Part shown: positions 36,282-45,323 of the stretch, piece by piece | Numbering within the stretch: position 1 is the stretch's first letter | How the letters are laid out: every line of letters begins with the position of its first letter | Source of the DNA: Fodinisporobacter ferrooxydans | Lineage (GTDB): Bacteria > Bacillota > Bacilli > Tumebacillales > MYW30-H2 | Assembly (NCBI RefSeq): GCF_022818495.1 | Contig: NZ_CP089291.1 | Coordinates: 3,923,501-3,987,500, forward strand | Direction: 5' to 3' | Length of the DNA stretch: 64,000 bases | Notes under the pieces: generated by a model | Seen by the model: the letters and a program-made list of their open reading frames with translations, nothing else | The model's database searches: none | Told to the model about the DNA's origin: nothing | Program-made: the position numbers and the translations under genes

Positions 36282-37430
36282 CTAGGGGAGTATCAAACGA
36301 ACTTGCAACAGGAACATATGGAAAACCTGGCGAGCGACGGGATTCACCCAACTTAAGATACCTAACGGCAGCATCGATGCCGCACAAACGAACAACACCG
36401 GCTTAATGCCCAAGCGTGTTCGATACAACTGGCTGACACCTTTTGCGTCAATCAATTTTCCGCCAATTCGCAAACGGGTCAGCAACGTACTGGCCATTCC
36501 TTTTCGGCCTTTTTCATAAAAATCAAGCATATTCGTATGTGTTCCGACTGCTACGATTAACGATGCGCCTGCGTGATCCGCCAGCAACATCGCAATATCC
36601 TCGCTGGTTCCCGGTGCATTGCATACATGTGCAGACAGGCCCATCCTCTGCAAGCGTTCCAGCCCAGGTGAACGTCCATCTGCATAGGCATGAACCACTC
36701 GCTCCTGAACCAGTTCCAATGCCTGATCGGAAACGCTGTCCATATCGCCGATGATAGCATGCGGACGCAACCCGATTTCAAGCAACGCGTCTGCACCGCC
36801 ATCCACCGCGATGATAACGGGCCGCTGTTCCCGAATATATGAAAGAATCGCCAATACATCTTCCCGATAATTTTTTCCGCGGGCAATTACCAGCACATGT
36901 TTCCCTTCCATGCTCACTGCTAATGTCGGGAACTCCAATTGTCCAAAGAACATTCCTTTTTCCGTCTCTACATAGCGAAATGTGTTCTCGATAAAATCGT
37001 TTAACGCTTCTTGAAGATGCTGCTCTGCATACTGCATTTTTTGGGAAATCGTAGCGATATCAAGACGACGTCCCTGACAAATGACCTGTGTACCGATACC
37101 CACTTTGTCCCCATCTACCCAAATCTGTTGTCCTTCCTGAATGTTTTCGAATACGTTCGGGCCACAACAATCGACAATCGGGATTCCAGCTTTGAGCAGT
37201 GCCATCGGACCTTGGTTGGCAAATCCGCCAGTCATAGAGTCTGCTTGGTTCACAATCAATTTTGCACGTGCGAGAATTAAACTTTCTGCTGCCAGCAAGT
37301 CAATGTCTTGATGATCGATCACTGCGATTTCACCAGGCATCATTCGTTTTACGACTTGTTTTGTCCGTCGATCTACCCGTGCTACGCCTTTCAGCCATCG
37401 ATCGTCGGAAAGGCGCCGCTTGCGTTTCAT
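36282..37430 (-). CDS. steA: SteA-like protein
   Basis: A 382-residue protein starting MKRKRRLSDDRW, followed by VARVDRRTKQVVKRMMPGEI and DHQDIDLLAAESLI, a thiamine-pyrophosphokinase-like domain (AVDGGADALLEIGLRPHAII then GDMDSVSD) and a C-terminal membrane helix (about 335-360). This is the SteA family, known in Corynebacteriales as a divisome-associated factor with SteB. AAGGGG lies ahead of the ATG; an in-frame start 25 codons earlier is less likely. It begins the operon steA-steB-GT2-MraY-like. Confidence 0.82.
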   Translation of the reverse strand: MKRKRRLSDDRWLKGVARVDRRTKQVVKRMMPGEIAVIDHQDIDLLAAESLILARAKLIVNQADSMTGGFANQGPMALLKAGIPIVDCCGPNVFENIQEGQQIWVDGDKVGIGTQVICQGRRLDIATISQKMQYAEQHLQEALNDFIENTFRYVETEKGMFFGQLEFPTLAVSMEGKHVLVIARGKNYREDVLAILSYIREQRPVIIAVDGGADALLEIGLRPHAIIGDMDSVSDQALELVQERVVHAYADGRSPGLERLQRMGLSAHVCNAPGTSEDIAMLLADHAGASLIVAVGTHTNMLDFYEKGRKGMASTLLTRLRIGGKLIDAKGVSQLYRTRLGIKPVLFVCAASMLPLGILSWVNPVARQVFHMFLLQVRLILP

Positions 37431-37528
37431 AGGAGGATCATCCCCTTGATACGAATTCGGCTTTCTGCATTTGTAGTATGAGATTCTTCTGGAAAAATCA
37501 TTCAATCATCCGCAAAAAATATAAAAAG

Positions 37529-37552
37529 TCCCGATAGTGAAAACTACCGGGA
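37529..37552 (-). terminator. Terminator after moaA-moaC
   Basis: A 10-bp stem with one mismatch-type pair (TCCCGGTAGT with ACTATCGGGA, 4-base loop) is flanked by T runs on both strands, so it could work in both directions. Confidence 0.85.
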
Positions 37553-37654
37553 TTTTTTAAGAAATCCGCACCGATGCAAAGGAAAACTTGACTTCTCCAA
37601 GCTTTTCGACGCATCATGAGCTGGCATGCAATAAAAAACACAATACAAACACCA

Positions 37655-38146
37655 TCATTCTGCTACATGTTCGAGTCGTTTGTAATCTCCGTTTTTTCCT
37701 CCGGACTTTTCCAACAGATATATCGAAGCAATTTCCATCCCTTTGTCAACCGCCTTACACATGTCATAAATCGTTAATGAAGCGACAGACACGGCTGTTA
37801 ATGCTTCCATCTCCACACCCGTCTCCGCTTTCGTAGCAACTGTCGCATACACGTACAGCAGACTTGGATCTTCCGGATATTGAAATGCAATATCCACTTT
37901 GGTCAATGGCAGCGGATGGCACATCGGGATCATGTCTGAAGTTTTTTTGGCTGCAAGAATTCCTGCCACTTGGCTGACTGCCAACACGTCACCTTTTTTA
38001 CTGCCGCCGTTTTGTATGATGGTTCGGGTTTCCGGCTGCATCCTGATTGCTGCAAATGCCACCGCAACACGCTTTGAAACTGGTTTTTCCGAGACATCCA
38101 CCATATGGGCCCGTCCCTGTTCGTTGATATGTGTCAACTCATTCAT
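37655..38146 (-). CDS. moaC: Cyclic pyranopterin monophosphate synthase MoaC
   Basis: Second step of molybdenum cofactor synthesis, making cPMP from the MoaA product. The 163-residue protein has the family segments [35 protein letters not shown] and [26 protein letters not shown] (given in parts: [27 protein letters not shown]). GGAGGATAATTC lies between it and moaA, which precedes it by 3 bases. Confidence 0.95.
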   Translation of the reverse strand: MNELTHINEQGRAHMVDVSEKPVSKRVAVAFAAIRMQPETRTIIQNGGSKKGDVLAVSQVAGILAAKKTSDMIPMCHPLPLTKVDIAFQYPEDPSLLYVYATVATKAETGVEMEALTAVSVASLTIYDMCKAVDKGMEIASIYLLEKSGGKNGDYKRLEHVAE

Positions 38147-38149
38147 GAA

Positions 38150-39148
38150 TTATCCTCCGATTTGCGACATCCGGCGATCTGTCGGCATATGACCCAACTC
38201 TTGCTGCAACAATTGTTTTGCCATCTCATGACTTTCCGGCTTGATTCCCAATGCGTCGAACAGCAATCGTTTCATGCCATCTTCATCGCCGATAAAATTC
38301 CTGACATTATATTCATAAGACCAGTAGAGGCAAGGTTTCAAAAATCCGTCTGCCGTCAAACGCAGCCGATTGCAGTTGGCGCAGAAATGATCGCTGACCG
38401 GATGAATAAAGCCGATCGAACCGGAGTACCCGTCTTTGTGAAAATATTCGGCTGGACCATTTCCGGCAAATGTACTCTCCCGTTGCTGAAATCCCATCTG
38501 TTCGATGCTCTCCCGCACCTGACTGAGTGGTGTATAAGCATCCCGCCAGGCATCATCCGCATGGCCAATCGGCATATATTCAATAAACCGGATATGATAT
38601 GGATGTGTCTCGATCAACCGAATGAAGTCTGGAATTTCGTCCAGATTTTGTTTCATTAAAACGGTATTGATTTTAATCGGCTGCATGCCGACGCGAACGG
38701 CTGCTTCCAGCCCGCGCAATACTTTTTGCAAATCGCCGCCGCGGGTAATTTCGGCAAAGCGCGCGTCCTTTAGCGAGTCAATACTGATATTGATCCGGGT
38801 GACACCGGCCGCACGCAATGGTTCGGCAAGCGCTTCAAGCAAGATCCCGTTTGTGGTCAGGGCAATATCTTCAATGCCAGGTATCTTTGACAGCTTGGCA
38901 ATCAGTTTTGTCAAATCTTTTCGTACCAGCGGTTCTCCACCTGTTATGCGAAGTTTCCGCACACCCAGCTTTGCCGCAACTTCCACTACATAGGAAATTT
39001 CTTCATACGATAAAATTTTTTTATTTTCCATCCACTGCAAACCTTCTGCCGGCATGCAATACACACAGCGCAAATTGCAACGGTCCGTAACAGAAATGCG
39101 TAAGTAGTCATGAATCCGACCGAACCGGTCTTTTAACAATGACTCCAT
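38150..39148 (-). CDS. moaA: GTP 3',8-cyclase MoaA
   Basis: Radical-SAM enzyme starting molybdenum cofactor synthesis from GTP. The SAM cluster motif CNLRCVYCMP lies near residue 24, and the second cluster is formed by FCANCNRLRLTADGFLKPCL near the C-terminus. The last residues carry GG, as in functional MoaA proteins. The ATG MESLLKDRFGR follows AGGTGAAGGT and gives 332 residues. Confidence 0.95.
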   Translation of the reverse strand: MESLLKDRFGRIHDYLRISVTDRCNLRCVYCMPAEGLQWMENKKILSYEEISYVVEVAAKLGVRKLRITGGEPLVRKDLTKLIAKLSKIPGIEDIALTTNGILLEALAEPLRAAGVTRINISIDSLKDARFAEITRGGDLQKVLRGLEAAVRVGMQPIKINTVLMKQNLDEIPDFIRLIETHPYHIRFIEYMPIGHADDAWRDAYTPLSQVRESIEQMGFQQRESTFAGNGPAEYFHKDGYSGSIGFIHPVSDHFCANCNRLRLTADGFLKPCLYWSYEYNVRNFIGDEDGMKRLLFDALGIKPESHEMAKQLLQQELGHMPTDRRMSQIGG

Positions 39149-39281
39149 ACCTTCACCTGCTTTCTCATCCATCCATGAATCTCATTCTTTAACCGAATCT
39201 ATATTAAGAATATTCAGCACTGTCATGAATTTGCTTTTTATTCCAACTTAATAAACATAGCAAAGAAACGATCTCTGGTTC

Positions 39282-39290
39282 ATTATAGCA
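39282..39290 (-). promoter_or_regulatory. Candidate extended -10 promoter of moaA-moaC
   Basis: TGCTATAAT on the minus strand is a full extended -10 element about 135 bases before moaA; the -35 is weak. The region is shared with the divergent moaDE-moeB unit, for which TGGTATGAT on the plus strand is a similar weak candidate. I saw no molybdenum cofactor riboswitch. Confidence 0.45.
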
Positions 39291-39400
39291 TATACCGTAC
39301 CACTTTTTGTCGAAATAGTGGTATGATAGATCTGTTTCTTTCACATGTTGCGCATATAGAATTGTTTGTTCATTATATGACGATAGAAAGGTTGAAATAT

Positions 39401-40090
39401 ATGTCTTACCAGATTCAACTATTCGCTGGGGTAGCAGAACAAATCGGCAGCAGCCAAGTTGAGATTGCACTGCCTGAACCGGCGTCACTGATTGAGATTC
39501 GTGAAACGCTTTGTTCCCTTTACCCGCAAATCCAATCAATTATCCAACAATGTTTTTTTGCTGTCAATGAATCCTATACAACCATTGATACAACTGTTTC
39601 CTATCAGGATCAAATTGCTGTTATTCCACCTGTAAGCGGTGGAGAACCACCTTATCTTTGTACTTTGACAAATGATGAAATCAACGTCAATGAACTGATG
39701 AAGCACGTTTCCAATCGTCATGCCGGAGCCATTCTCGCATTCGTCGGCATTGTCCGGGAATTTACAGGTGATAAACAAACCATTCATTTGGAATATGAAG
39801 GGTATGCAAAAATGGCGATTCAAACAATGTACCAAATTTGTGATGAAATCCAAGAGCGGTGGCCGGCAGCAGAAGTTGCGATGACACACCGGTTGGGTGT
39901 GCTGCAGCCGGAAGATATCAGTATTGCAATTGTGGTGGCTACTCCACATCGGCCCGCAGCATTCGAAGCAGGGCGGTATGCCATCGAACGATTCAAAAAA
40001 ATTGTCCCCATTTGGAAAAAAGAAAAGTGGTCAGACGGCTCCGAATGGATTGGCGAACAATCGGGAACTCCCTGGAATCCACTGATCTGA
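39401..40090 (+). CDS. MoaD-MoaE fusion (molybdopterin synthase)
   Basis: Residues 1-81 are a MoaD-type ubiquitin fold ending in PPVSGG (Gly80-Gly81); residues about 86-229 are MoaE, with VGIVREFTGD, the THRLG segment and the KKEKWSDGS loop that carries the catalytic lysine. MoaD normally exposes its C-terminal Gly-Gly for thiocarboxylation, so a fused protein should be cut after Gly81, as reported for mycobacterial MoaX. Both halves keep their key residues. The ATG MSYQIQLF follows AGAAAGG; a start 26 codons upstream lies over the promoter region. Confidence 0.92.
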   Translation: MSYQIQLFAGVAEQIGSSQVEIALPEPASLIEIRETLCSLYPQIQSIIQQCFFAVNESYTTIDTTVSYQDQIAVIPPVSGGEPPYLCTLTNDEINVNELMKHVSNRHAGAILAFVGIVREFTGDKQTIHLEYEGYAKMAIQTMYQICDEIQERWPAAEVAMTHRLGVLQPEDISIAIVVATPHRPAAFEAGRYAIERFKKIVPIWKKEKWSDGSEWIGEQSGTPWNPLI

Positions 40091-40130
40091 TCAAAAAATA
40101 TCGATATACGCTTGTGAGGTGACATCAAAC

Positions 40131-41162
40131 ATGGAGTTGGATCGTGCCCGTTATTCGAGACAAATTCTCTTCCCCAACATTGGCGAAGAAGGACAATTGC
40201 GGCTTTTGCAAAGTCGTGTGGCAATCGTCGGCATGGGTGCTTTAGGGACAGTATTGGCAAACCATATGGTACGGGCGGGCGCAGGATTTGTCCGGTTGAT
40301 CGATCGGGATTTCGTCGAGTGGAGCAACTTGCAGAGACAAATGTTATATGATGAAAACGATGCGAAACAACTGCTGCCGAAAGCGGAAGCGGCTGCCGGC
40401 AAATTGCGCCAGATCAATTCAAGCGTAGTCATCGAACCGATCGTCGCCGATTTGACCAGTCAAAATGCAGAACAATGGTTAGCGGACGTCGATCTTATTT
40501 TGGATGGCACGGATAATTTCCAAATTCGTTTTTTAATCAACGATGTCAGTGTAAAACACCAGATCCCTTGGGTTTACGGCGGTGCAGTCAGCGCACATGG
40601 CATGACGTTTGCAATCATCCCTGGCCGCACTCCGTGTTTGCGCTGTATGTTCGCTTCTGCTCCTGCGCCAGGCACGACGCCCACCTGTGATACGGCTGGT
40701 GTCATTGGGCCGATTATTCATGTCATTGCATCCTTACAGGCAACAGAAGCAATCAAATACCTGACGGGTCATGCAGATGCCGTAAGTCGTGTTTCGACGT
40801 CTGTCGATGTATGGAACACCCAATTTCGGCAAATCGATTTGACACATGCCAAACAACCATCCTGCATCTGCTGCGGACAGCATACATTTGAATATCTGCA
40901 AACATCCATACAAGAACAAACCACTACCCTGTGTGGTCGGGACACGGTGCAAGTTCACCCCAAAGAAGAAGTCCGGATCCCTCTTGCCGATTTTGCAAAA
41001 CGCATGGAGCCGATCGGCAAGGTGGAAGCCAATCGTTTTCTGGTTCGCGTTCATATAAAGGACTATGTCCTCGTCGTGTTTCCCGATGGCCGTGCATTGG
41101 TGCAAGGAACAAACGAGCCAGGTATTGCCCGCAGTTTATATGCCAAATATATCGGGATGTAA
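40131..41162 (+). CDS. moeB: MoeB/ThiF-type adenylyltransferase
   Basis: Activates the C-terminal glycine of a sulfur-carrier protein by adenylation. The 343-residue protein has the nucleotide site GMGALGTVLANHMVRAGAG, DRDFVEWSNLQRQ, the catalytic DGTDNFQIR and zinc ligands in PCLRCMF and SCICCGQ. A C-terminal 70-residue extension resembles a degenerate rhodanese-like domain without an evident active-site Cys. GAGGTGA lies eight bases before the ATG. It follows the MoaD-MoaE fusion gene by 40 bases, so its substrate should be the released MoaD part. Confidence 0.9.
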   Translation: MELDRARYSRQILFPNIGEEGQLRLLQSRVAIVGMGALGTVLANHMVRAGAGFVRLIDRDFVEWSNLQRQMLYDENDAKQLLPKAEAAAGKLRQINSSVVIEPIVADLTSQNAEQWLADVDLILDGTDNFQIRFLINDVSVKHQIPWVYGGAVSAHGMTFAIIPGRTPCLRCMFASAPAPGTTPTCDTAGVIGPIIHVIASLQATEAIKYLTGHADAVSRVSTSVDVWNTQFRQIDLTHAKQPSCICCGQHTFEYLQTSIQEQTTTLCGRDTVQVHPKEEVRIPLADFAKRMEPIGKVEANRFLVRVHIKDYVLVVFPDGRALVQGTNEPGIARSLYAKYIGM

Positions 41163-41241
41163 ATCGGGATGCGGCGATTTTGATTCTATGGATTATGGTG
41201 ATGGGATTGAACCGTCAAGAAATAACATTGCTCTGATGTGA

Positions 41242-41301
41242 AAAACGAATGAAACATACATGTTGCGTTTTATAGTATGACATGCATGTTTCATTCGTTT
41301 T
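41242..41301 (+). terminator. Terminator after moeB
   Basis: A long stem of about 20 bp (AAAACGAATGAAACAT with ATGTTTCATTCGTTTT, interrupted by one unpaired base) with an 18-base loop, followed by a T-containing run. Confidence 0.75.
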
Positions 41302-41427
41302 CTATATATATCATTCTATTTCCTATATATAACACTCGATTGAAAGATCTATAATCAATACGCGATCATATTGTAAACGCTTACCGACTCTGCAGTAAGA
41401 GACGAATGTCTCCTACTTCGACGAACT

Positions 41428-41607
41428 TTATGAAAGTCCGTCGTCTTCATCTTCCATCTGCAAATGGGTGAGAGAGTTTGTCTTACGTTTTTTTATGTTT
41501 CTATGAAGTGTGACAAGAGGATCTTGCTCGGTAGAAAAATATGAACGAAGCCAGGACAAAAACTCTTCTTCACTCATTTTCGATGGAGGCAAAGGGGTGC
41601 GTTCATT
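41428..41607 (-). CDS. Small acidic hypothetical protein, 59 residues
   Basis: Begins MNERTPLPPSKMSEEEF, has one likely amphipathic helix (EEEFLSWLRSYF) and ends in an acidic EDEDDG. GAGGTG lies nine bases before the ATG. No family recognised. Confidence 0.5.
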   Translation of the reverse strand, partial: NERTPLPPSKMSEEEFLSWLRSYFSTEQDPLVTLHRNIKKRKTNSLTHLQMEDEDDGLS

Positions 41608-41756
41608 CATAAGAAAAGACACCTCTTCTCAAGGAATGAGTATTATGACAAAAATTCGACATTTCTCTTGCAAATTCCTTCTTTTCATTTCTAACAAAAA
41701 AAGAAAGTTTTATACAACACATTAACATTCTTTACGTAATTATAACACAGTTTGTA

Positions 41757-43079
41757 TCATTTTTCATGAACGAGATTCCACCGTTTGGTTTCTTGTCTGT
41801 CCAATACGAACGTATCGTCAGACCGACCGAATAAAAGTGATACATAGTCGGCATCTACGAGATAAAACCGTTTAATTAACCTGCTCATTTGCGATCTGTC
41901 AAACAATTGAATGCCTACCCTGCTTGCCAGCGATATTGCCGCATCAGCAAATTGCCGATTTGTAACAATCCATGCACGATCTGCTTCATAAAAAGCCCGG
42001 GCTGCATGTGTTTGTTGTACGACCATCAACGGCACTTCCTGACCGATGGAGAGCGGTTGCGTTCGCAATACGATTCGTTCGCCGAGTTTTTCCAATACAG
42101 CATCCGCCCCTTGCCCGTCTTGTGTCATATCCGATACCCGATAGCCCGCATGTGTAAACATCAAAAATACTTCTTTTATGAAAGCATCCTGATCCAGTCC
42201 GTCAAATGTCTCAATCGTCTTTGGTATGGCAGGCGGCTTTTTGGAAATCAGAACATCCCGCAACACCTGTACCCGTTTGGCTCGTATCACATCCCCCAAC
42301 TGTTCTTGCACAATTGTCTCTAATAGATGTTCCAGCCGTTGCCGTTCTCGCGGAACCTGTTTTTGCCGAATCGATTCGGCAATTTCGAAATCATCAAAAT
42401 GTTGAAGCAAAAATTGCGCCAGGTAGCGCGTTTGACAATACAGCGGGCGGACGCCGTAATCTTCCGGGCGAACATCGCCGATCAAATCGATATACCGGTG
42501 AATCACATCTTCAACGGAAAACGATTTTGGCATCTGTTCCAGCAGCTTTCCTGTCAGGCGTTCACAGCGATGTTGATGAACCGCCCGATTGATCCATAAA
42601 ATCAATACATCCAAATCTTCAATGCTGACTCCTTGCAAGCGCAGAAGTTCTTTTAAATCCAGCAGCAATGCCGGCAGCCGATTCTTTTCATACGCCAAAG
42701 GCCCCTCCTCTTTATTTGTGCCATCCATGGCAACCTGAGATGTTTTGACAACCTGCAACGTATCGTCTTCCGTGAGTTCCCATTCAAACGGAAGCAAAAC
42801 ATTGAATGCCACTGCAAACCTTTGTATGTATGGTTGTACTTGCAGATATTTTTCTTCATGCCTGCGAATATGGCGCAACAGGGAACGTTCCGACCATTTT
42901 TTCTTCGTATAGCCTGTTACTGCCTGCAGATGATCTTCCCGCAGGTACATCCACCACCAAACGAGCAAAAACACGGCGCCAATCAATTTAAGCGCCAATT
43001 GACGCATATGTACACCGATGCCTAAAAACGACAGTCCGGTAATGACGATAAAAAGTTGGGCTTTTATATGTGATTTCAT
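41757..43079 (-). CDS. Membrane protein with C-terminal Mrr-like endonuclease domain
   Basis: The protein (440 residues) has two N-terminal membrane helices (about 8-22 and 30-45), a long helical middle part and a C-terminal domain (about 315-425) with the Mrr/type IV restriction fold pattern: DGQGADAVLEKLGERIVLRT, then DRAWIVTNRQFADAAISLAS and GIQLFDRSQMSRLIK. The expected QxK catalytic pair after the Asp strand reads RTQ, so the nuclease is probably inactive. The ATG MKSHIKAQ follows AGGAGGG. No methylase or restriction partner is near. Function unknown. Confidence 0.65.
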   Translation of the reverse strand: MKSHIKAQLFIVITGLSFLGIGVHMRQLALKLIGAVFLLVWWWMYLREDHLQAVTGYTKKKWSERSLLRHIRRHEEKYLQVQPYIQRFAVAFNVLLPFEWELTEDDTLQVVKTSQVAMDGTNKEEGPLAYEKNRLPALLLDLKELLRLQGVSIEDLDVLILWINRAVHQHRCERLTGKLLEQMPKSFSVEDVIHRYIDLIGDVRPEDYGVRPLYCQTRYLAQFLLQHFDDFEIAESIRQKQVPRERQRLEHLLETIVQEQLGDVIRAKRVQVLRDVLISKKPPAIPKTIETFDGLDQDAFIKEVFLMFTHAGYRVSDMTQDGQGADAVLEKLGERIVLRTQPLSIGQEVPLMVVQQTHAARAFYEADRAWIVTNRQFADAAISLASRVGIQLFDRSQMSRLIKRFYLVDADYVSLLFGRSDDTFVLDRQETKRWNLVHEK

Positions 43080-43219
43080 CTCTTGCAATCCCTCCTTTCA
43101 TCAGTATGACCGAACTTTTCCCAATCCTTACCTCGAAAGAAGAATTCTGCGTTTAAAAATGAAAGCAACTGCAACCGCCATCCGTTTCGAACGATTTTCT
43201 CGTTCCCGCATCCGGAAAC

Positions 43220-43262
43220 AAAAAGGGACGCCTGGCAAGCCATTTTTGCTTACACCGCGTCC
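43220..43262 (-). terminator. Terminator after the Xaa-Pro peptidase gene
   Basis: An outer stem GGACGC/GCGTCC encloses further pairing (GTAAGC with GCTTGC) and is followed on the minus strand by CTTTTTG. Confidence 0.75.
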
Positions 43263-43275
43263 TTCCTCCAGCTTA

Positions 43276-44361
43276 TTACACATACAGCAATTCTTTCGGG
43301 TAACGGGTCAATGCTCTTCCTTTCCCCGCTTGTACAACAACCGTATCTTCGATTCGCACGCCGGCGATTTTGGGAATATATACGCCAGGTTCGATGGTAA
43401 ATGCCATTCCATTTTCGATCTGTTCTTCCGCTTTTTCATGTACATATGGAGGTTCATGGATTTCCATGCCCAACCCATGCCCGGTGCGGTGAACAAAGTA
43501 TGGCCCATAGCCTTCTTCTGCAATGACGTTGCGCGTTGCAATATCCACATTTCGCAGCGGAAGACCTGCTTGTACGGTTTCCAAACCTTTCGCTTGCGCC
43601 CTGTAAACCACCTCATATTGCTTTTGCAAATCTGCCGAAATGTCCCCAACGGCAAACGTGCGTGTGATATCGGAACAGTATCCGGCATGAATGGTCCCTA
43701 AATCCACAATCACCAACTCACCTGTTCGAAACGCCCGCTTGGAAGGCACGCCATGCGGATTGGCCGCTTGTTCTCCGCCTAATACCATTGTCGCGAACGA
43801 CATGCCGGAAACTCCGCGTTTTTTCAGTTGATACTCGATTTCCGCAATGACATCCAATTCCGAGACCCCTGCTGCAATCGACTTGCGGGCGATCTCAACC
43901 GCATAATCGGCCGTTTGGCACGCTTCTTCCAAGAGAGCAATTTCTGCTTCGTCTTTATACAGACGCAATTTGGAAAAAGCTGCAGAAACGTCGACAAATC
44001 TGCTATCCGGCCAAAATCCTTGCAGTGTTTGGCAGCGCTGCACAGTCAGCGTATCAAACTCGAGGGCAATTCCCCTGCCATTCCAATGTTGCAAATAGCC
44101 TGGAATGATGTCTGTATCCCCATCCTTATAGCAAAACATTTCGGTATCCTTAAAGAAGCCGCCGGCTTTTTCCGCTTCCAAAGCCGGCACGACAACCGTG
44201 GCTTGCCCGTCTGCAGACAATGCCAGACAGACAAACCGTTCATGCGGATCGATCAAAAAGCCGCTCAAATAATAGATATGTCTGGGATTTGTTACAATCA
44301 CCCCGGCAATGGCTTGATCTGCAATCCATTGCGCCAACCGTTTCCGCCGTTCCATAAACAT
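43276..44361 (-). CDS. Xaa-Pro aminopeptidase/dipeptidase (M24 family)
   Basis: A 361-residue metallopeptidase that cleaves peptides next to proline. Creatinase-type N-terminal domain, then the pita-bread catalytic domain with all five metal ligands: Asp residues in IVDLGTIHAGYCSDITRTF, His in GHGLGMEIHEPP, Glu in AFTIEPGVYIP and Glu in VRIEDTVVV. The ATG MFMERRKR follows GGGAGG by seven bases. The upstream gap contains a pentanucleotide microsatellite and no obvious promoter. Confidence 0.92.
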   Translation of the reverse strand: MFMERRKRLAQWIADQAIAGVIVTNPRHIYYLSGFLIDPHERFVCLALSADGQATVVVPALEAEKAGGFFKDTEMFCYKDGDTDIIPGYLQHWNGRGIALEFDTLTVQRCQTLQGFWPDSRFVDVSAAFSKLRLYKDEAEIALLEEACQTADYAVEIARKSIAAGVSELDVIAEIEYQLKKRGVSGMSFATMVLGGEQAANPHGVPSKRAFRTGELVIVDLGTIHAGYCSDITRTFAVGDISADLQKQYEVVYRAQAKGLETVQAGLPLRNVDIATRNVIAEEGYGPYFVHRTGHGLGMEIHEPPYVHEKAEEQIENGMAFTIEPGVYIPKIAGVRIEDTVVVQAGKGRALTRYPKELLYV

Positions 44362-44406
44362 ACATATACCTCCCAATCGATACAATAATCAGTTGCCCCT
44401 GCCTGC

Positions 44407-44477
44407 ATCCAATCCAATCCAATCCAATCCAATCCAATCCAATCCAATCCAATCCAATCCAATCCAATCCAATCCAA
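44407..44477 (+). repeat. (AATCC)13 microsatellite
   Basis: Thirteen perfect head-to-tail AATCC units plus partial units at both ends. It lies about 46-115 bases before the Xaa-Pro peptidase start and after the ABC permease stop. On the minus strand it reads GGATT. Short ORFs repeating WIGLD or similar are products of the repeat, not genes. Confidence 0.97.
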
Positions 44478-44527
44478 ACGGAACAAAATTTCAATGATCG
44501 CGGTTTTCATGTCTTCTTACATGTATG

Positions 44528-45316
44528 TCAGGAGCCCGCGCCGCGATACCTTTTTATCCCTGCATTCCAGACGAAAATGCCAATCGTCATGGCGATAGCG
44601 CCAACGATCGGCGTCAATATCGTCCATAGGAGATATCCGGGTTTGTGCAAAAAATACATGGCCGGATAGACGCCGACGAAAGCAAATGGCAGCACCCATG
44701 TCAACAGCGCGCGTATTGCCTTGTTATAAATGTCCACCGGATATCGGCCATAGCTGCCGATATTATAGATCAGCGGAATAATTCCCGTTTTCGAATCTGT
44801 CCAAAAACCGATGCTGGCAAGTGTCACATAAATGCCGCCATAGACAAAATTACTGCCCAGCACCAGCAGCAACAGTACAAAACTATCATACCATTGAAAA
44901 GAAAGGTGCAATTGATTCCCGCTATACACCATAACGGCAATGCCGGTGATCACTCCGCTCAAGGATTCCAGCGTCATCGTTTCCAGCAAGATCTGAAACA
45001 GACTGTACACAGGTCTTGTCAATATCCGATCCATTTCGCCTTTTATGATATACCGATCTTGAACATTCCAGAGATTTCCCCAAAAGGTATCGAAGATTGC
45101 ATACGGAATCAAAAAATACCCGTAGATAAACACGATTTCTTCCCGAGACCAGCCGGATAATGTGGGAACTTTTGCAAACACGATAAAAATAAACAATAGG
45201 TTAATACATTGATTCAAAAGATTGGAAAAGAAATCCACCAGGAAATCCGTTCGGTAAATCATTCTTGATTTCATATATTGCTTCATATAATCCATACAAA
45301 TGGACGTATAAAACAT
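44528..45316 (-). CDS. ABC-2 type permease, subunit 2
   Basis: A 262-residue membrane protein with six predicted helices of the DUF990/ABC-2 type; segments YIIKGEMDRILTRPVYSLFQ and GSNFVYGGIYVTLASIGFW are typical. It follows the first permease by 7 bases, with GGGGGGTGATAACCAG before the ATG, and both follow an ATPase gene. Substrate unknown; relatives export lipids, drugs or glycans. Confidence 0.88.
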   Translation of the reverse strand: MFYTSICMDYMKQYMKSRMIYRTDFLVDFFSNLLNQCINLLFIFIVFAKVPTLSGWSREEIVFIYGYFLIPYAIFDTFWGNLWNVQDRYIIKGEMDRILTRPVYSLFQILLETMTLESLSGVITGIAVMVYSGNQLHLSFQWYDSFVLLLLVLGSNFVYGGIYVTLASIGFWTDSKTGIIPLIYNIGSYGRYPVDIYNKAIRALLTWVLPFAFVGVYPAMYFLHKPGYLLWTILTPIVGAIAMTIGIFVWNAGIKRYRGAGS

Positions 45317-45323
45317 CTGGTTA

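Noticed and set aside
39150-39280. Possible molybdenum cofactor riboswitch before moaA
   Set aside because: The leader has the right length but no conserved-looking stems of that RNA class were visible.
44407-44477. CRISPR array
   Set aside because: The repeat is a 5-bp perfect tandem without spacers, and no cas gene is present anywhere in the window.
44240-44510. ORFs encoding repeated WIGLD peptides
   Set aside because: Products of the AATCC microsatellite, which is open in all frames; they overlap the peptidase start and have no start signals.
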